In this document: one piece after another, positions 1 through 20,104 of the stretch
Layout of the letters: each line of letters opens with the position of its first letter
Numbering within the stretch: position 1 is the stretch's first letter
Program-made: the position numbers and the translations under genes
From: Rhabditoides inermis
Lineage: Eukaryota; Nematoda; Chromadorea; Rhabditida; Rhabditidae
Assembly: GCA_963966185.1 (NCBI GenBank)
Contig: CAWZYM010000018.1
Location: 1-64,000 of the forward strand
Direction: 5' to 3'
Length of the DNA stretch: 64,000 nt
Notes under the pieces: generated by a model
Told to the model about the DNA's origin: nothing
What the model saw: only the letters and a program-made list of their open reading frames with translations
Database searches by the model: none

Positions 1-839
1 CTGTAAACAATAGCTTCATGCATTTTTTAAATCAAATGTACTACAAATATTATATTGGAACTCTTGGAAGAGTGACCGATACAAATAGTGTTAAACATAC
101 AAGTTGAAGGTTATAAGATGTGTATTTGTGAAAACATGTGCACACAAGCATTGAGCCAATGAAGGCGAAATAGTACAACCAAACACAAGCAAGCAACTGA
201 CAAATCATCAATATATTATAAATATGGAAACTCTCAATAACTTGCCGAGATGACTATTTTACAGATACAATCATTCTATCTACTCCAAATGATCACGCCA
301 TATCAGAAAAGAATCGATAAATATTCTAGCAATATAGACAAAGCAAGTAAGAGCAAAGTAATCCAATCAACAACATTCTCCTAAAATGCCAGGTGTAGAC
401 GTGGGTGGAAGCATAAACAGAATTCAATATCATATATTGAAATAAATCACATTCGGTAGAGTCACGAAAAACGTCGAAGAAATAGAAATCGTGATCAATC
501 AATGATACTCTAACTCTTACTCTGACAAAGTACTCTGACAAATTCTTTGGATTGAAAAACGGGGTTACATATATACCAAATGACAACGTACACATATAGT
601 CGAATGCAGGCTCAGCCCGGGGAAGGCATGGGAATAAGCGATTGCTGAGGATGTGACTGGAAAGGATGGGGCCGAAAGACCATGTGACCAACCATACACG
701 TGCAAGCAAGGCGACTGCTGTCCATTTCTCAAATGCGACTTCTTTTCAACGGCGGAGACGAGTGTTCCTGGCTCACCACATTTTCAAGCACCTAAATGGG
801 GTTTTTAAACACTTCAATTGTATTATTAAAAATCCCTGT
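1..839. other. Intergenic DNA, no gene seen
   Basis: AT-rich sequence downstream of the minus-strand MATH-BTB gene. Open frames here are short, have no splice-site support and no recognisable domain. The part next to 840 is presumably 3' UTR of that gene. Confidence 0.5.
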
Positions 840-2470
840 CTACCTGATTGAGCAGCTTCGGAGACTTGTCTCGTAACGCAGCCACGACTCCGACTTCAGC
901 ACAGCATGTTTGTTCTGACACACCTACAGACATTGGAATTGGTCACTTTATGTGTGCTTTAAACACTTACAATTTCTATGCAGTGCTGCATGAGAAAGTG
1001 CGCTTGGTGGAAGTCGGCAAGCTGAATGTGCTCACACACATTCGACTTCTCAGTTCTGTAATATAGCATAACCATGACTACATTAGAAAATACACACAGA
1101 GATAAAACATACTTGTTTATGATCGCTTGCTCGCACATCGTCTTCAAAGCGCTGATGTCGTATTTCTCCGCAATAATCATGGTCTGAAAAATTGAACATA
1201 TACATAATGATAAACTTTGAAAGAAAACGGACATCAATAGCATCATCAGGATGTATCTCGCTGTCAATGCGTCCTCCGTACATGAACTGCAACATGAGCT
1301 GCACACTTCGTTCACTGTGTTCGTCCATCACAACGCGACCCTCCCTATAAACCAAACGAGATTATAATCGAAAACATCGCAGTTCTTTTAATACTAACCT
1401 TATGTTCCTGTGTATGTTCATGGATGAACATTGCCCTGAAGACAGCAGAATGTGCCATCAACTTGTACCTATGTGCGTCAACGTCACGCCTTCCGCAGTC
1501 AACAGCTCACAATCAGATCCATCTCCAGAATTCAGCAGAGCAAGCTCTGAAATGTACTTAATTCATATATAAGGAAACAGTAACATCCATTATCAGCGTG
1601 GGTGGCGGAGACCTCGACCTGGGTTTGCAATAGGATTGTTGGTAACCTTCTTGCAAACCAGACGAGAAACATCCGGCATCAACTCGATCACACACGAAAT
1701 CACCAAAGACTGATCGGAACGAATGCAGTTGCCACCTAAAGCAACTTATTGTCACGTTTTGAAATAATATATCACAAACCTTCTGCTTGGGTATATTGCG
1801 AAGACCCCACGAGTGGCCACCCTTGGGAGGTTTCGCATGAAAGTCGCCAATGTTGACGTTGCTGAATCGAGGCTGGTCCGCTCATCCAGGAAGTAGAATC
1901 GGTACTCAGCTTTTACCAGAACCTTTAATACAATCAAGTTACGAGACTTGGATATAGATTGAACAACCTCCTTTCATAGGTGTAGTAGCGCTCATCTTCA
2001 GAAAGAGACTGACGTGGTTCGCGTTCTCGTCTCGCTTACCACCGGGGTAGAGGCACAACTGCCAGCACGCATCAGGAGCTGCGGATCACGGAATATGTTG
2101 CTGCGAAGACATGCTCCCGGACGCGCCAACTTCATAATTGTGGGGAAGCTGTTCACCTGAATGTCGCTATAAAAGCACGAACCACGAACATAAACTATAT
2201 TTATATACCGTCCATCTCTGCGTCAGAATAATCGGTTCGATCTCCGTTATGCATTCATTCCTTCAGGCGTCCATTTGAAGTCGAAGGCTGCAGGAGTGAA
2301 GTGTTTGGGCTGCTGTCACGATCAACTAAAAGAAAATAACGATTAAACTAATATAAACATGAAGCACTCACCACTGTCGTCCATCCAAATGTTTCTTGCC
2401 TGCCCGGCATGTGTTGCATATTCTGCAACTGCATTTGTTGCATCAACCGTCGCGCAGCCGCATCATCCAT
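840..2470 (-). CDS. MATH-BTB domain protein (SPOP/BATH-like), frame disrupted
   Basis: Probable substrate adaptor of a cullin-3 ubiquitin ligase: the MATH domain binds substrate and the BTB domain binds CUL3. The first exon (2372-2470) encodes a Gln/Met-rich start MDDAAARRLMQQMQ. MATH pieces follow, including CWQLCLYPGGKRDENANHVS and FHAKPPKGGHSWGLRNIP. The BTB region reads AHRYKLMAHSAVFRAMF, then GRVVMDEHSERSVQLMLQFM, with a 3-box/BACK-like tail (EKYDISALKTMCEQAI, LADFHQAHFLMQHCIEI). Introns are short with GT-AG ends. Two breaks are visible. Near 1478-1483 one base is missing between SDCELLTAEG and RDVDAHRYKL, and near 2243 another base seems missing in the first MATH exon. The family assignment is secure; whether the gene is intact is not. 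Exon limits in the MATH half are approximate. Confidence 0.75.
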
Positions 2471-4561
2471 TTTGACTACGTTGAACGATTAATTTAAGCA
2501 ACACGGAAATTGGAATGTAAAAAAGACAAATTGATTCTCAAGTGATCACGAGATTCTTCTTTTGAGAATAAGAACCAGCTGTTTTCAATTCGAATATGCA
2601 GTTAAAAAAAGAAGTAACGCCTATATACAATATAAAAGAAGTGGTTCAATTGAAAGCGCAAAACATTGAAAGATTTCAAGGTTCACAACAACATATGAAA
2701 ATTCGTATAAATTTAATTTCATAGCATGAAAATGCGGGAACAATGAAAATGCACTGAACTTAAAGCAGCTGATTGGCAGGTTTTTCTATTTGGGACCAAT
2801 TTAAAACATAAAATATTTCGTCAACAAGTCATACGTAGCAAATTATTTTTGATTCATGTTTTTATTTTTTTTATTTATTTTGGCAATATGTACTGAATGT
2901 TGTTTCGCACACACGCACCATCGCACAACTTGGATTCGGCACGACACCACACCACGAACATCGCATCATCACTTTGTCAGTCAGTATTAACTGCAGCGGC
3001 GGGCGGCGGATCGGCTCACACCATTTGCAACTGATATACGAAAAAACCGCAGTACAAAGGCTCCATGGCTCAGTCGGTAGAGTGCGCAACCGCAACGCGG
3101 TAGGATGATGGCCGTGTGCGGATGATGGCCGTATGGATGGAGGATGATGGCCGTGATCCCATGTGCGCCCGATTTTTTTCCTTTTTGTTTTACCTTATTC
3201 TTTTGGTTTTTACAATCACACATATAATAAGCTCGCACTTAGCTCAGGATTTTCGTTGAAAACATTTTTAATCGTTGTCTAACCACCCTAATGTCTCTCG
3301 TCAAAAGAGTGGAACTCATTTGCGGGCCCACTATAGCCAAGAAGTGGAAAAATATTAGCGTTAACACATGTTTTGAAGTTTTTTTTTCAATGACTACGAC
3401 AATGACTTTCAATGACAATGACTTTCAATCTAGATCTCCTTGAGATTGTAAATGTACTCGAAATCAAAATTTCCGTGCATCTTTATGAGAGACAAAGAAA
3501 AAAGAAGTAGGAATTATAAATTAGGATTCTTCTGAAGGCCGGGGAACTCATTGGGTCTGTTATTCCAAGAACAATAAAAAATATGTATTACTTTGATTCC
3601 TTCGGATTAGATCCACCACTAGAGCTTCAAGAGTATCTCAAGAGTAGAAATAAGAAAGATAAAATAGAGCTTTCAAATTCCAAGTTCAAGAATTTTGGAA
3701 CACATCATTGTGGTTATTATCATACAATTTAAGAGCTGGTGTACTTTTTATCAGTCAATCATTCATCTAGAATCATTAAATTGAACTTAATGATTATGCG
3801 TAAAGTTCCGCCAATTCTCCAGTTCAAATCGCCCTCCACCCATTCGTGCGCAATGGCGATTTTTCCACCGTTCGCGCGCAAGCAAACGTATTTGGAATAC
3901 ACGAAAACAATCCTTGTTCGATGCTTTAGTCATCAAACATGATTCAGATCTCGTAAATTGTTTGCCACAACGTATACAGCGTGCTTGCGCACAAATCGTG
4001 CTCATGGAGAATTGGAGAGTACTTTATTGCCATATATTCCTTAAACTCCAGTATTCGCCTTACTTTATATACATGCTATAGTGAAAAACGAATTTCAAAA
4101 AAGGTTGCTTTCAGAATGGAGTCACACAATGGGTTTTTGGCGCCATAGAAATGAACAGGACTTTACAAGCAATAACAATATACGAAATATATTAAACAAA
4201 ACTTATTCCATAGATGCAGACAATTAAATTCAAAAAGAACGCACAACTGTGTTCAAATAGTAGTAAATAATAAACATGATCATAATTAATGGTTGGGAAA
4301 GGGGCGCGGCGCGTGTGGTGGTGCTCAATACAATGAGAGAGTGAGAGAAAGGACTAGAGCGTTTATACACTAGGTGAGGGGACGGGGGTTCGCACGCGCC
4401 ACCAACAATAAATTACCATAAACAATCATAATCGTCCAAGATCATCGTGACGCGGTGCGTGGTGTGGTTTGTGGTGGTGGAGCATTCAAACACATAGTCG
4501 TGTGGCGATAGGAAAGGGCGACGGAGGTCGCATCGAGGCCTAGCGGGCGCATGCGACGCGC
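2471..4561. other. Intergenic region with a tRNA-like relic
   Basis: About 2 kb between the start of the MATH-BTB gene and the 3' end of the Galpha-o gene. The only structured element I see is the tRNA-like segment at 3059-3185. The stretch nearest 4561 is GC-richer and probably 3' UTR of goa-1. Confidence 0.5.
3059..3185 (+). repeat. tRNA-like relic with internal GATGATGGCCGT repeats
   Basis: The segment opens like a tRNA 5' half, with an A-box-like TGGCTCAGTCGGTAGAG. After about 45 nt it runs into three copies of a GATGATGGCCGT unit instead of a proper T arm, and ends in a T7 run that would stop RNA polymerase III. No good B box (GGTTCGANTCC) or paired acceptor stem is present. It is read as a decayed tRNA or a tRNA-derived repeat, not a working tRNA gene. 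Confidence 0.4.
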
Positions 4562-6960
<2,399 letters not shown>

Positions 6961-7375
6961 GGCTGGTTGTGTGGGGCGGTAGCCACTAGCGGCTTCCGAT
7001 TTTCAGCTACTATTCGATACACGCAGACACACACGGGGGCTTCCGCAGCGCCCGCCTGGAATAAAAACGAGGCATGAATAATCCGGGGGCGCCAATAATC
7101 GATTCGGATCGAACAGGGTGTGTGAGGAAATGTGATTGCACCTGTGATATTCGGTCGCCCTCGCAGTCGCACTCCGTGTGAATGGCAGGGGACGGGGACA
7201 GCACAGAGAGGAACGGCCCGCGTCGCGCTACTAGGCCCCGCTCTGCAACGTACGCATAGAGCACACCTACACAAACGATACACGCGAGAGATCATAGAAA
7301 ATATGTCGCACAACGAGAACACCTCAATTAGGCAGAGAGGAGTCGGCTGCGTATGTGTGTCTCGCCACTCGACGC

Positions 7376-7408
<33 letters not shown>

Positions 7409-7697
7409 GTCTCTTCCTATCCCACCCTCGACCCTCCACTCGCCGCTGCTGCCGCCACCACACACGAAAAACGCGAAACGAGTTAAAGACGAGTAGAAAA
7501 GCGGGAAGGAGGAGAATGGGTGCGGGACTTGCGTGCACAGACAACATCTGCGTTCTCACACAACTATTGCCAGACAATCCACCCTCATTCCTCATATAAA
7601 TATAACAAAACGACACCGAAACTATATTTTGATGCTGCACGCAGTCACCGAAATAATGACACTGGCGTAATTCATTCGATGTAGAAGGAGCTGTGAT

Positions 7698-7698
<1 letters not shown>

Positions 7699-7760
<62 letters not shown>
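7699..7760. repeat. (GA)n microsatellite
   Basis: A run of GA dinucleotides with one AAAGA interruption, upstream of goa-1. Confidence 0.9.
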
Positions 7761-7764
<4 letters not shown>

Positions 7765-9389
7765 CATGCCTACAAAACTGGTATGAAAAGAAAAGTATGT
7801 GATGCGGAATATCATAATGAATACGTAAATTAGAATAACACAAAGAATCGATTTCGAAAAGCCATAATCAAATCAATAGTCTTATCACGAAGCGCATCGG
7901 AACAGCCCACGTAGCAAGGAGATACCGAAGCAGAAGAAGAAGATATACGGAGGACACATGCCCATAAATAAACCGACACTCGAGGGGTCGAAAAAGCAAT
8001 AGAGACAACTGCATCGGAGGAGGGCGAGGAATAGCGAGAGCCGTGTTCCGCTCCCTCTTTCTCTTTCTCTATTCGAGGCATCGCATATCCGCGGATGGAG
8101 CGGGATGGCTATATGACTACGCCTCCCTTCCTCCTCTGCCCCTCCATTCTCTCTCTCTCCTCGCCACACCGTATCGATCTCCCCCACCAGCTGCCCCCTT
8201 CACCCACCACCAACAAGCTTCAATCACCCTCACGGTTGGCATTTTCACGTACAAGCGATTACTATCACCGTGAAACAGTGATAGATGAATGATTTCATAG
8301 GGGATGGAAGAAGCGCAGACGGTATGTGGACGAGAGTGTGCGTGGGAGCGGGCACGGATGTGTGGTGCGTACCTGTGTGCCGCACACACACACACACACA
8401 CATCTCAACCCATCCTCTCACCCTCGCCAACCACTTTGCTTGTTTGCTGCTGTTGTCCGATCGAGCGAACGTCGCTCAAATCTCAAAATGCAACCGAACG
8501 GAGGAAGAAAAGGATGCAACATCAAAACATCTCAATCCGATACACGACGACACACGGTTCGCTTGAGGAATCACTGAGTAAACAACAATGATCAAAGTGA
8601 GAGTAATCGAGATAGTACGTTGCGATACGAAGAGCGTTAGAGCAGAGAGATACAGTCACATCATATTCATACCCAATCGAATAATTACTACCACTAAAAG
8701 AATATACGGATAAGAGAAAAAATATGTAGATTCTAAACAAATTAAGCTTTTTAGATTCTAATACGATTATCTACTATTATTTCTCGGAATGAGATCAAAA
8801 CGCAAATGCTCTGCTGGTGACAGATAATAGTAAACCGGCGCGTGATTGGCAGCTTCTTATCGCTTGGAAGATTAGAAGATCACGGCAAAACATTGGAATA
8901 ATATGCGAATAGAATGTTTGTGGGGTGTTTGTGGGAGGGGAGAGGAGAGGAGAAGGGAGAGGAGCAGAGAATGTGAGGGTGTATGCGAGGCGAGGCGAGG
9001 CAGCCAGCCTCTGCTGCCGTCGTCGCAACGGGGCAACGATAATGAGAGACAGCGCGCGCGACACGCAGTGAGTGCGGCGAGAGAGCGCTCTCACTGCGGA
9101 GTGAGCACACGAGAGAGAGCGCGTGCGAGAGAGCGCGCAGACGCGGAGCGCGCCAGATGCGTCGCTGCACGGCCAGCAGTCGCTGCGCCTCCAAGCCTAT
9201 CGATTCCGCTCCTCCTCTGCGTCTCTAGCCTTCTCCCACTCACCCCTCACCCCTCCTCCCTCTCACACACACCGCGTATATGCAAATTCGCGCACCACAC
9301 AATCTAATTGCCAACCGCCTCGTGCTTGCGTGGCTGTCTGGCCTGAGGAGGGGCATCGATTAATTGCTGGGATATGACGTGGGACCACC

Positions 9390-9428
<39 letters not shown>

Positions 9429-10649
9429 CCAGAATAGTTACAAGCACGAAAGACGATAGCCGCACGTCCACGTACATTCTCACCGCGCCATAAAAGATGA
9501 AGGGGGAAAACGGGTGGTGTGCGAGAGAGGGGGAAACACAAAAGGCAACCGAGATGGCAACCCACGGCGACGATAGAGAGACAGCATCCACGGCGGGCAA
9601 TTAGTCACCACAACACACATGAAACACGACGGCCAAAACACCTGAGCACACATACACACACAGCCAATCATGCACCAACGCGCCGCACAACGACAGACAC
9701 GTCATCGAGTTGACGTCTACAGACAGACACAAATATAGGATAACGAGTACACGGTGGTTGCGAGCTACTCGGGGCGAGCGGAGCAGTGGAGCAGGCAGCG
9801 AGAGAGAGAGAGAGGGCTATCGATCGGGGGGAGAGGAGGCAGGGCAGGGCAGAGCGGCAGCCGCCCCTACGGAAGAGAGAGAGAGAGAGGGGAGAGGGAG
9901 GAAGGGGAGAGGGAGCAGTGCAGCAGGCCATCGAGCCATCCGCGCACCGAGACGCTGCTATAGCGACGCCCCCCGCCATTCAGCCGATTCCGCGCGGGGC
10001 GAGGGGGCACGGTATGCGAGAGAGAGGGACAAGGAGAGGGCGCGCCCCCCGGACACTCACCCCCACACCACACCACACAGCGAAACAACACAATACACTC
10101 ACTTTCATATCCCCTATATGGTCCCTATTCACATCTCTCTTTTACCATCCAATTGTACTACGGTAGCGCGCCCTCCCTCCCTCCCTCTCTCCATCTCTAC
10201 AGAGGCACATAGGAGAAACGGGCAATCAACTGGGATAAGGGAGAGGGGAAAGGTGGAGAGGCGAAGAGACACAGAGAGAGGGAGGGAGAGAGAGACGTGG
10301 CTATCCGGAACCTCTCTCTCCCATATTCGGAATACACGGCTCGAATATGTTGTGGTGGTGTGGTGGCTTGAAGGAAGCCAAAAAGCGAGTGGTAACACAT
10401 ATAAAGAAGAAACGAATATTTTTCCTTGGTTTCGTGTGTTATTTTCACAATTCTAGTCAACATACGATATAAAGTTTTTTACCCAAAGAGAAGAAGGAGA
10501 CCGGGAAAGAGAAGGAAAAAAGAAGGAGGAAAGAGAAAGAGAGCGCGCGACAATGTGGTGATTCTTTCGTTCCGCTTTCTGCCGTCATTCGCACATCGTC
10601 GCTTCTCCTGCGACTCTTCGTCGTCGTCAAATTCAATAACCCTTTCCGC

Positions 10650-10680
<31 letters not shown>

Positions 10681-11362
10681 TCTCCCTCTGAGAGCCCTTC
10701 GAAAGAGAGACATCACGTCATCTCCTGTCCTGTGGGAGATTGTTAGTGATGAGGACTATAGACGACTGTACGAATATATCATTCAAATTAACTGATTGTG
10801 CGAATTGTTGATTTTCTGAGTACCTTTGAGACTACGGTGCAAACAGCAGGTACATAATTGCTAACAAAAAGGTTACAAAAGAATGAGATAAACCATATAT
10901 GTTTTTTATAACTTTTCTGTACAAGATGAAATGATATGCCATGATGTGATAATATGTCGTTGATCAGCAATAAAGCAATAATGAATGAACATGTGATTCA
11001 CGATTCACGTAACATGGCCAAATACAAAATATATCATTCATAACTATTATCATTAAATTTAAGTTCAGTGGATATGAATAGTCAATAGTATATAGAAAAG
11101 TGAGATATTCATAAATAAATGTGAACATTGAAACATGCAGACGGTTCCGAATGATCGAATAGTGCGCACAGGATAGCAAGTGAGAACAAAAGAGAAAGAG
11201 AGTGAGGGATGGGGAGTGAGGGGGAAGGGAGAGGGGGAGGAAAGAGACCGAGAAAGAGAAGAGAAGAGAGAGAGAGACGATCTAAACATTTACACCACGC
11301 TCACTACTGTCTCCGAAACCATATACTGTGGATCAATGTGAAATGGGAGGCACTCAGAATGT

Positions 11363-11369
11363 ATGCTAC

Positions 11370-11426
<57 letters not shown>

Positions 11427-11578
11427 CACTGTCAAATGGGCAGCGCGAAGGGAGAGGGAGAGAGGGGCCAGCTCAATCCAACACCTCTCGACTAATTCCA
11501 ATAGAATCTCGCTGCAATTACGGCAATGTGCGTCACATAACCCTGAAATGGCGTACACGGAGAGAGAGAGAGAGAGAG

Positions 11579-11623
<45 letters not shown>
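11363..11623. repeat. Opposed CT and GA microsatellites
   Basis: A (CT)n run at about 11363-11422 and a (GA)n run at about 11560-11623, 140 bp apart and in opposite orientation, so the two arms could pair into a large hairpin. Confidence 0.8.
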
Positions 11624-11624
<1 letters not shown>

Positions 11625-12621
11625 AACGGGCCGAGAGAGAAACAACAGGGCCCGCCTCAGTGGCCAGTGCCCCCCCCCCCCCCCCTTGCCGGAACATCCG
11701 GAGTCAGCCATGTCACCCCTCGCTTTCCGGACGCACTCACTACACATCGGCTTCCGGGTTTTTACGGCTTCCAGGCTGAACGTCGAATCGTGGATGTCGG
11801 GAATGGCTAAGCGGACAATGGGAGTGGAAGGAGGAGGGAGAGGAGGAGGGGATGATGGGTTGTATACGCAGTCCTCACATGATCGTCCCTCGAAAAAAAA
11901 ACGTGTTTCATCGAGGTGTTATGTGGGAAATGGTGAGGAGAATCGCGACCGGTTCACTACTGCCGAGTTGGCATGTTCAAATCGAGTGAAACGACAAAGA
12001 GATCACCTGAAACTGTTTTGTTCCACGCAACAATATTGCTTTCAGTACGATTCGTCAGTCTCAATTATCAACACCCGAAAAGCTGTGGATTGCTGTGTGA
12101 TAAAATGATTATAAATGCGGTCGCCATTGCGCCACGTTGCTTATCACCTCTCTCCATCCATATTTGAAACTGTTCAGTCGGTTCCGGATCATGCGATCGA
12201 TACTCCTTGCCTTTCCGTCTGATACTGTTAGGCTACGTCACATTGAATGCGAATGCACACAAAAGCGAGCATAGATTGTGTGCCAACAATGCTCTCTCTC
12301 TCGCAACCCCCCCCCCCTCTCCCGCACTGCAATTGATCCGATCGCTCCCTTTTATTCATTAATTATGATTACCACGTTTGTGTACTTTATTCAACGCGCA
12401 TTGTGATATGATTTCCGTGCGGGACACATTACCAGCCATCTCGAGATCATTTCGGCATTTCTCGTTGCAATTATAAGATACAAGAACGTTTCACCGATTG
12501 TCCGGAGTGTGGAAAATGAGTTATGAGTATCTTCATTTATGCAGCCAAATGCATAAATCCCCCTACCTATCCCGTGAATAAAACTAATCAAAAGTGTTCA
12601 GATTGATTGGTTCGTTTCAGG

Positions 12622-13835
12622 ATGTTGCGCGGTGTGCTGGCCCTCTCTCTGGCAGCTGCCGCACTCGCACTCACCTACGAGTCCGGAGCGAGGGATACCA
12701 AACAGGTGGGCCATACTGAAATACAACACGTGCAAGTGTCGAATGCCACTGATACTCCCGTCTCCCAATCATCCACTGACTTCCTTCAGATCGGTCGCAC
12801 GATGACGTTCGATCTGGAGAGTCGGATGACGTGCTTCTTCGAGCCGCTGCTCGCCGGACACCGACTCATGACCAGTGTCAAGGTACCCATGCTTATTACT
12901 CTATGCATGCCACAAAGCACAGTGGAATGATGATGAATTGTGATCGTTGCAGCGAGTCCGGATAAATGATTTGATTTGATTTGATCGTTGCAGCACTTTG
13001 ACGAGTCGAAGATCAAGCTGCAGCTGCGAGTCACGTCCCCGTCCGGCGACCTGTCCGAGTGGTCCCACGGGGACTTTGTCGCCTTGGCTGAACACGACAT
13101 TAAGGAGGACGGTGAGATTTTTTTACATTTCCAAAGTACATCACATTGTGCCCGTCCCGAGGTCCCGATCCCGACACTTCCTGTGAATGACACGAAAACA
13201 GTGTCCGTCTGAGTCAAATGCGACACCCTGATGAACCTGCACAATTCGAATCACCTCCAGGCGACCACGAGATCTGTGTGTTCTCGGCGCGTCCGATCCG
13301 CGTCAACCTGAATGTGCACTTCTTCGACCCGGCGAAGAGCGACGAGGCGTTCGCCAAGTACCTGCAGGACAACGACCTCCACGACGACATCCAGAAGAGG
13401 TGCGAACGGGATCTTGGCTTGACTGCTTCTTATGGAGACATTTCTTTTCTTTTCTTTTACAGTCAGTTGTCGGACACTTTTTTGAGACATTTCTTTCAAA
13501 GTCTTTCGAACTGTTTTACAAAACATTTTTAGGACATCTTCGTGCTTCGAGAACCTCTACAAGATCTTTTATTCGATCAAGTTCTACAACTCTATCTCCG
13601 TCAAGGATGAGAAGCTGCAGGTAGTGAAAAAGAGATGAAGTGAAAGAGAAGAATGTCCATTTCAGGAGCGCAATTCCGAGTACATCAAGAACTTCTCCGT
13701 TGGCTTCTCGCTCATTACCGTCATCATCGCTTTCATTCAGGTAGGCCAATTATTATATCAATCGATAAATCAATATTCCAGATCTACACGATTCGCAAGT
13801 TCTTCCGCGTGGACAAGTCTCGCATTTCCATTTAA
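12622..13835 (+). CDS. p24/TMED family cargo receptor
   Basis: Type I membrane protein of COPI/COPII vesicles that shuttles between ER and Golgi and escorts cargo, including GPI-anchored proteins. Six exons (12622-12882, 12994-13111, 13261-13399, 13533-13620, 13666-13740, 13782-13835) join in frame into 244 residues. The order is a signal peptide (MLRGVLALSLAAAALALT), a GOLD domain (about 58-170), a coiled-coil stretch, one transmembrane segment (VGFSLITVIIAFIQIYTI) and a short basic tail RKFFRVDKSRISI with FF and dibasic residues that fit coatomer binding. The N-terminal part before the GOLD domain is longer than usual. The ATG lies one base after TTCGTTTCAG, a likely trans-splice acceptor. 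AATAAA occurs at 13967. I cannot assign the TMED subfamily. Confidence 0.88.
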
Positions 13836-14236
13836 TTCCATTCCCTATTTGTCTGATTCACTTTCTAGTCCCCCATTCCATACACCGATACACGGGTCGC
13901 CTCTCATCGCCACCACAACATTCAAAATAATTTATTCCGCGACTCTTTTCACAGATATGCAAATATAATAAATACAAATAAATAAGTACAACCTAGTTGG
14001 CGCCAAACACAACAAAAAAGAGAGAAAGATTCCCGCGCGCCAACACCACACAATCGTGTCGAAAGAAGACGAAAAGACGAAAACCTCAAAGGCGCTATGG
14101 AACTGCTAGAAACAGAGATGATTCTGCATAGGACAACAACAAATCACATGTAGATGGGGAAGAATCACAGAGAGAGTGGCTATCTGGCTGCGGGTTGGAG
14201 GGGAGTGCCGAGGGGAGTGCCGAGGGAAGGGACAGA
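13836..14236. other. 3' UTRs of two convergent genes
   Basis: Tail-to-tail interval between the TMED gene (+) and the zinc transporter (-). AATAAA at 13967-13972 fits TMED 3' end formation. I see no other feature. Confidence 0.6.
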
Positions 14237-19306
<5,070 letters not shown>

Positions 19307-20104
19307 TGCGGGATCGACTGAGGGAAACTGGACTAGACTCACTCACTCGGCTGCTCGAGTCGCTAGCACTGCATCTACCTGCAACCACTCATTTTCATAC
19401 AATCAACGATGGGTCCAAGAGAAACAATCAGTGCGAAAGTGATGAGACGCGTTGATAAGACATCAGTGATATCTGGCGGCTAATTCGAGTACGATATGAA
19501 AAGAAGTGGGCGATCGATATGTGTCACACGAAGTGAGTAGCCTGGGGGAGTGAGAAGGGGGAACGGATCACAGTCCCCACTGCACTCACTGTCGCTCCGC
19601 CGCGCGCGGACACCCAAAACGCGCAAACAAACGAAACGCGTGTACCGAGTACGGTAAACGTATACCACGGTATCTATATAATTTCAAATCGGTTTTATAA
19701 CAGAGGTATCATCATTAGGGTGATATACATATCCACTAAAACTCGAAATTATGCACATTGAACCAGTAAATTCAGCGCAAAAATGGTCCGAAATTGTGAC
19801 ACGTGAACGTAGTGCTGCGTAGTGTTTCTGTTGACACACTCAAGGTCGCACACAAGGAGACACAACATAAACAGCTGATAGTTTTGGATTTTTAATTATA
19901 TTTTCTTTTAGTTTTATCGTGTTATAATGGTGTCTTTCTATTCATAGTGTCATGGATGTATTAATCAAATGAAATGATCTATCAATCAACAATGATTCGT
20001 CGTTAACATCGATATAAAGAATGCCGCGTTCACATCGCATTGCGTGTTTGGTTGACGTGTACTAAAACTAGCTGAAACGATCAACAGTGAGCGATTGCAG
20101 GGTG
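19307..20104. other. Divergent promoter interval SLC30A5 / ERLEC1
   Basis: About 800 bp separate the two start codons, head to head. No repeat or open frame of note. It probably holds both promoters. Confidence 0.55.

Larger units (their letters stand above)
6961..12621. other. Repeat-rich non-coding region between goa-1 and TMED
   Basis: About 5.6 kb with dense GA/CT tracts (7379-7407, 7699-7760, 9391-9424, 10650-10685, 11363-11422, 11560-11623) and GC-rich stretches around 8900-10100. It lies upstream of goa-1 and of the TMED gene, so it probably holds the promoter and 5' non-coding exons of goa-1. Long open frames here (for example 9710-10456 and 11209-12108) are low-complexity Arg/Glu or Ser/Leu translations of the repeats and lack splice or domain support. 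Confidence 0.6.

Noticed and set aside
3787..4005. Possible CxxC zinc finger (RCIRCGKQF) on - strand
   Set aside because: Only one Cys pair, no matching His pair, and no flanking exons.
9710..10456. 248-codon open frame on + strand
   Set aside because: Composition is dominated by Arg, Glu and Ser from GA repeats; no splice sites, domain or stable codon pattern.
11209..12108. 299-codon open frame on + strand
   Set aside because: Translation of CT and GA microsatellites (runs of SLSLSL and RERERE); no recognisable domain.
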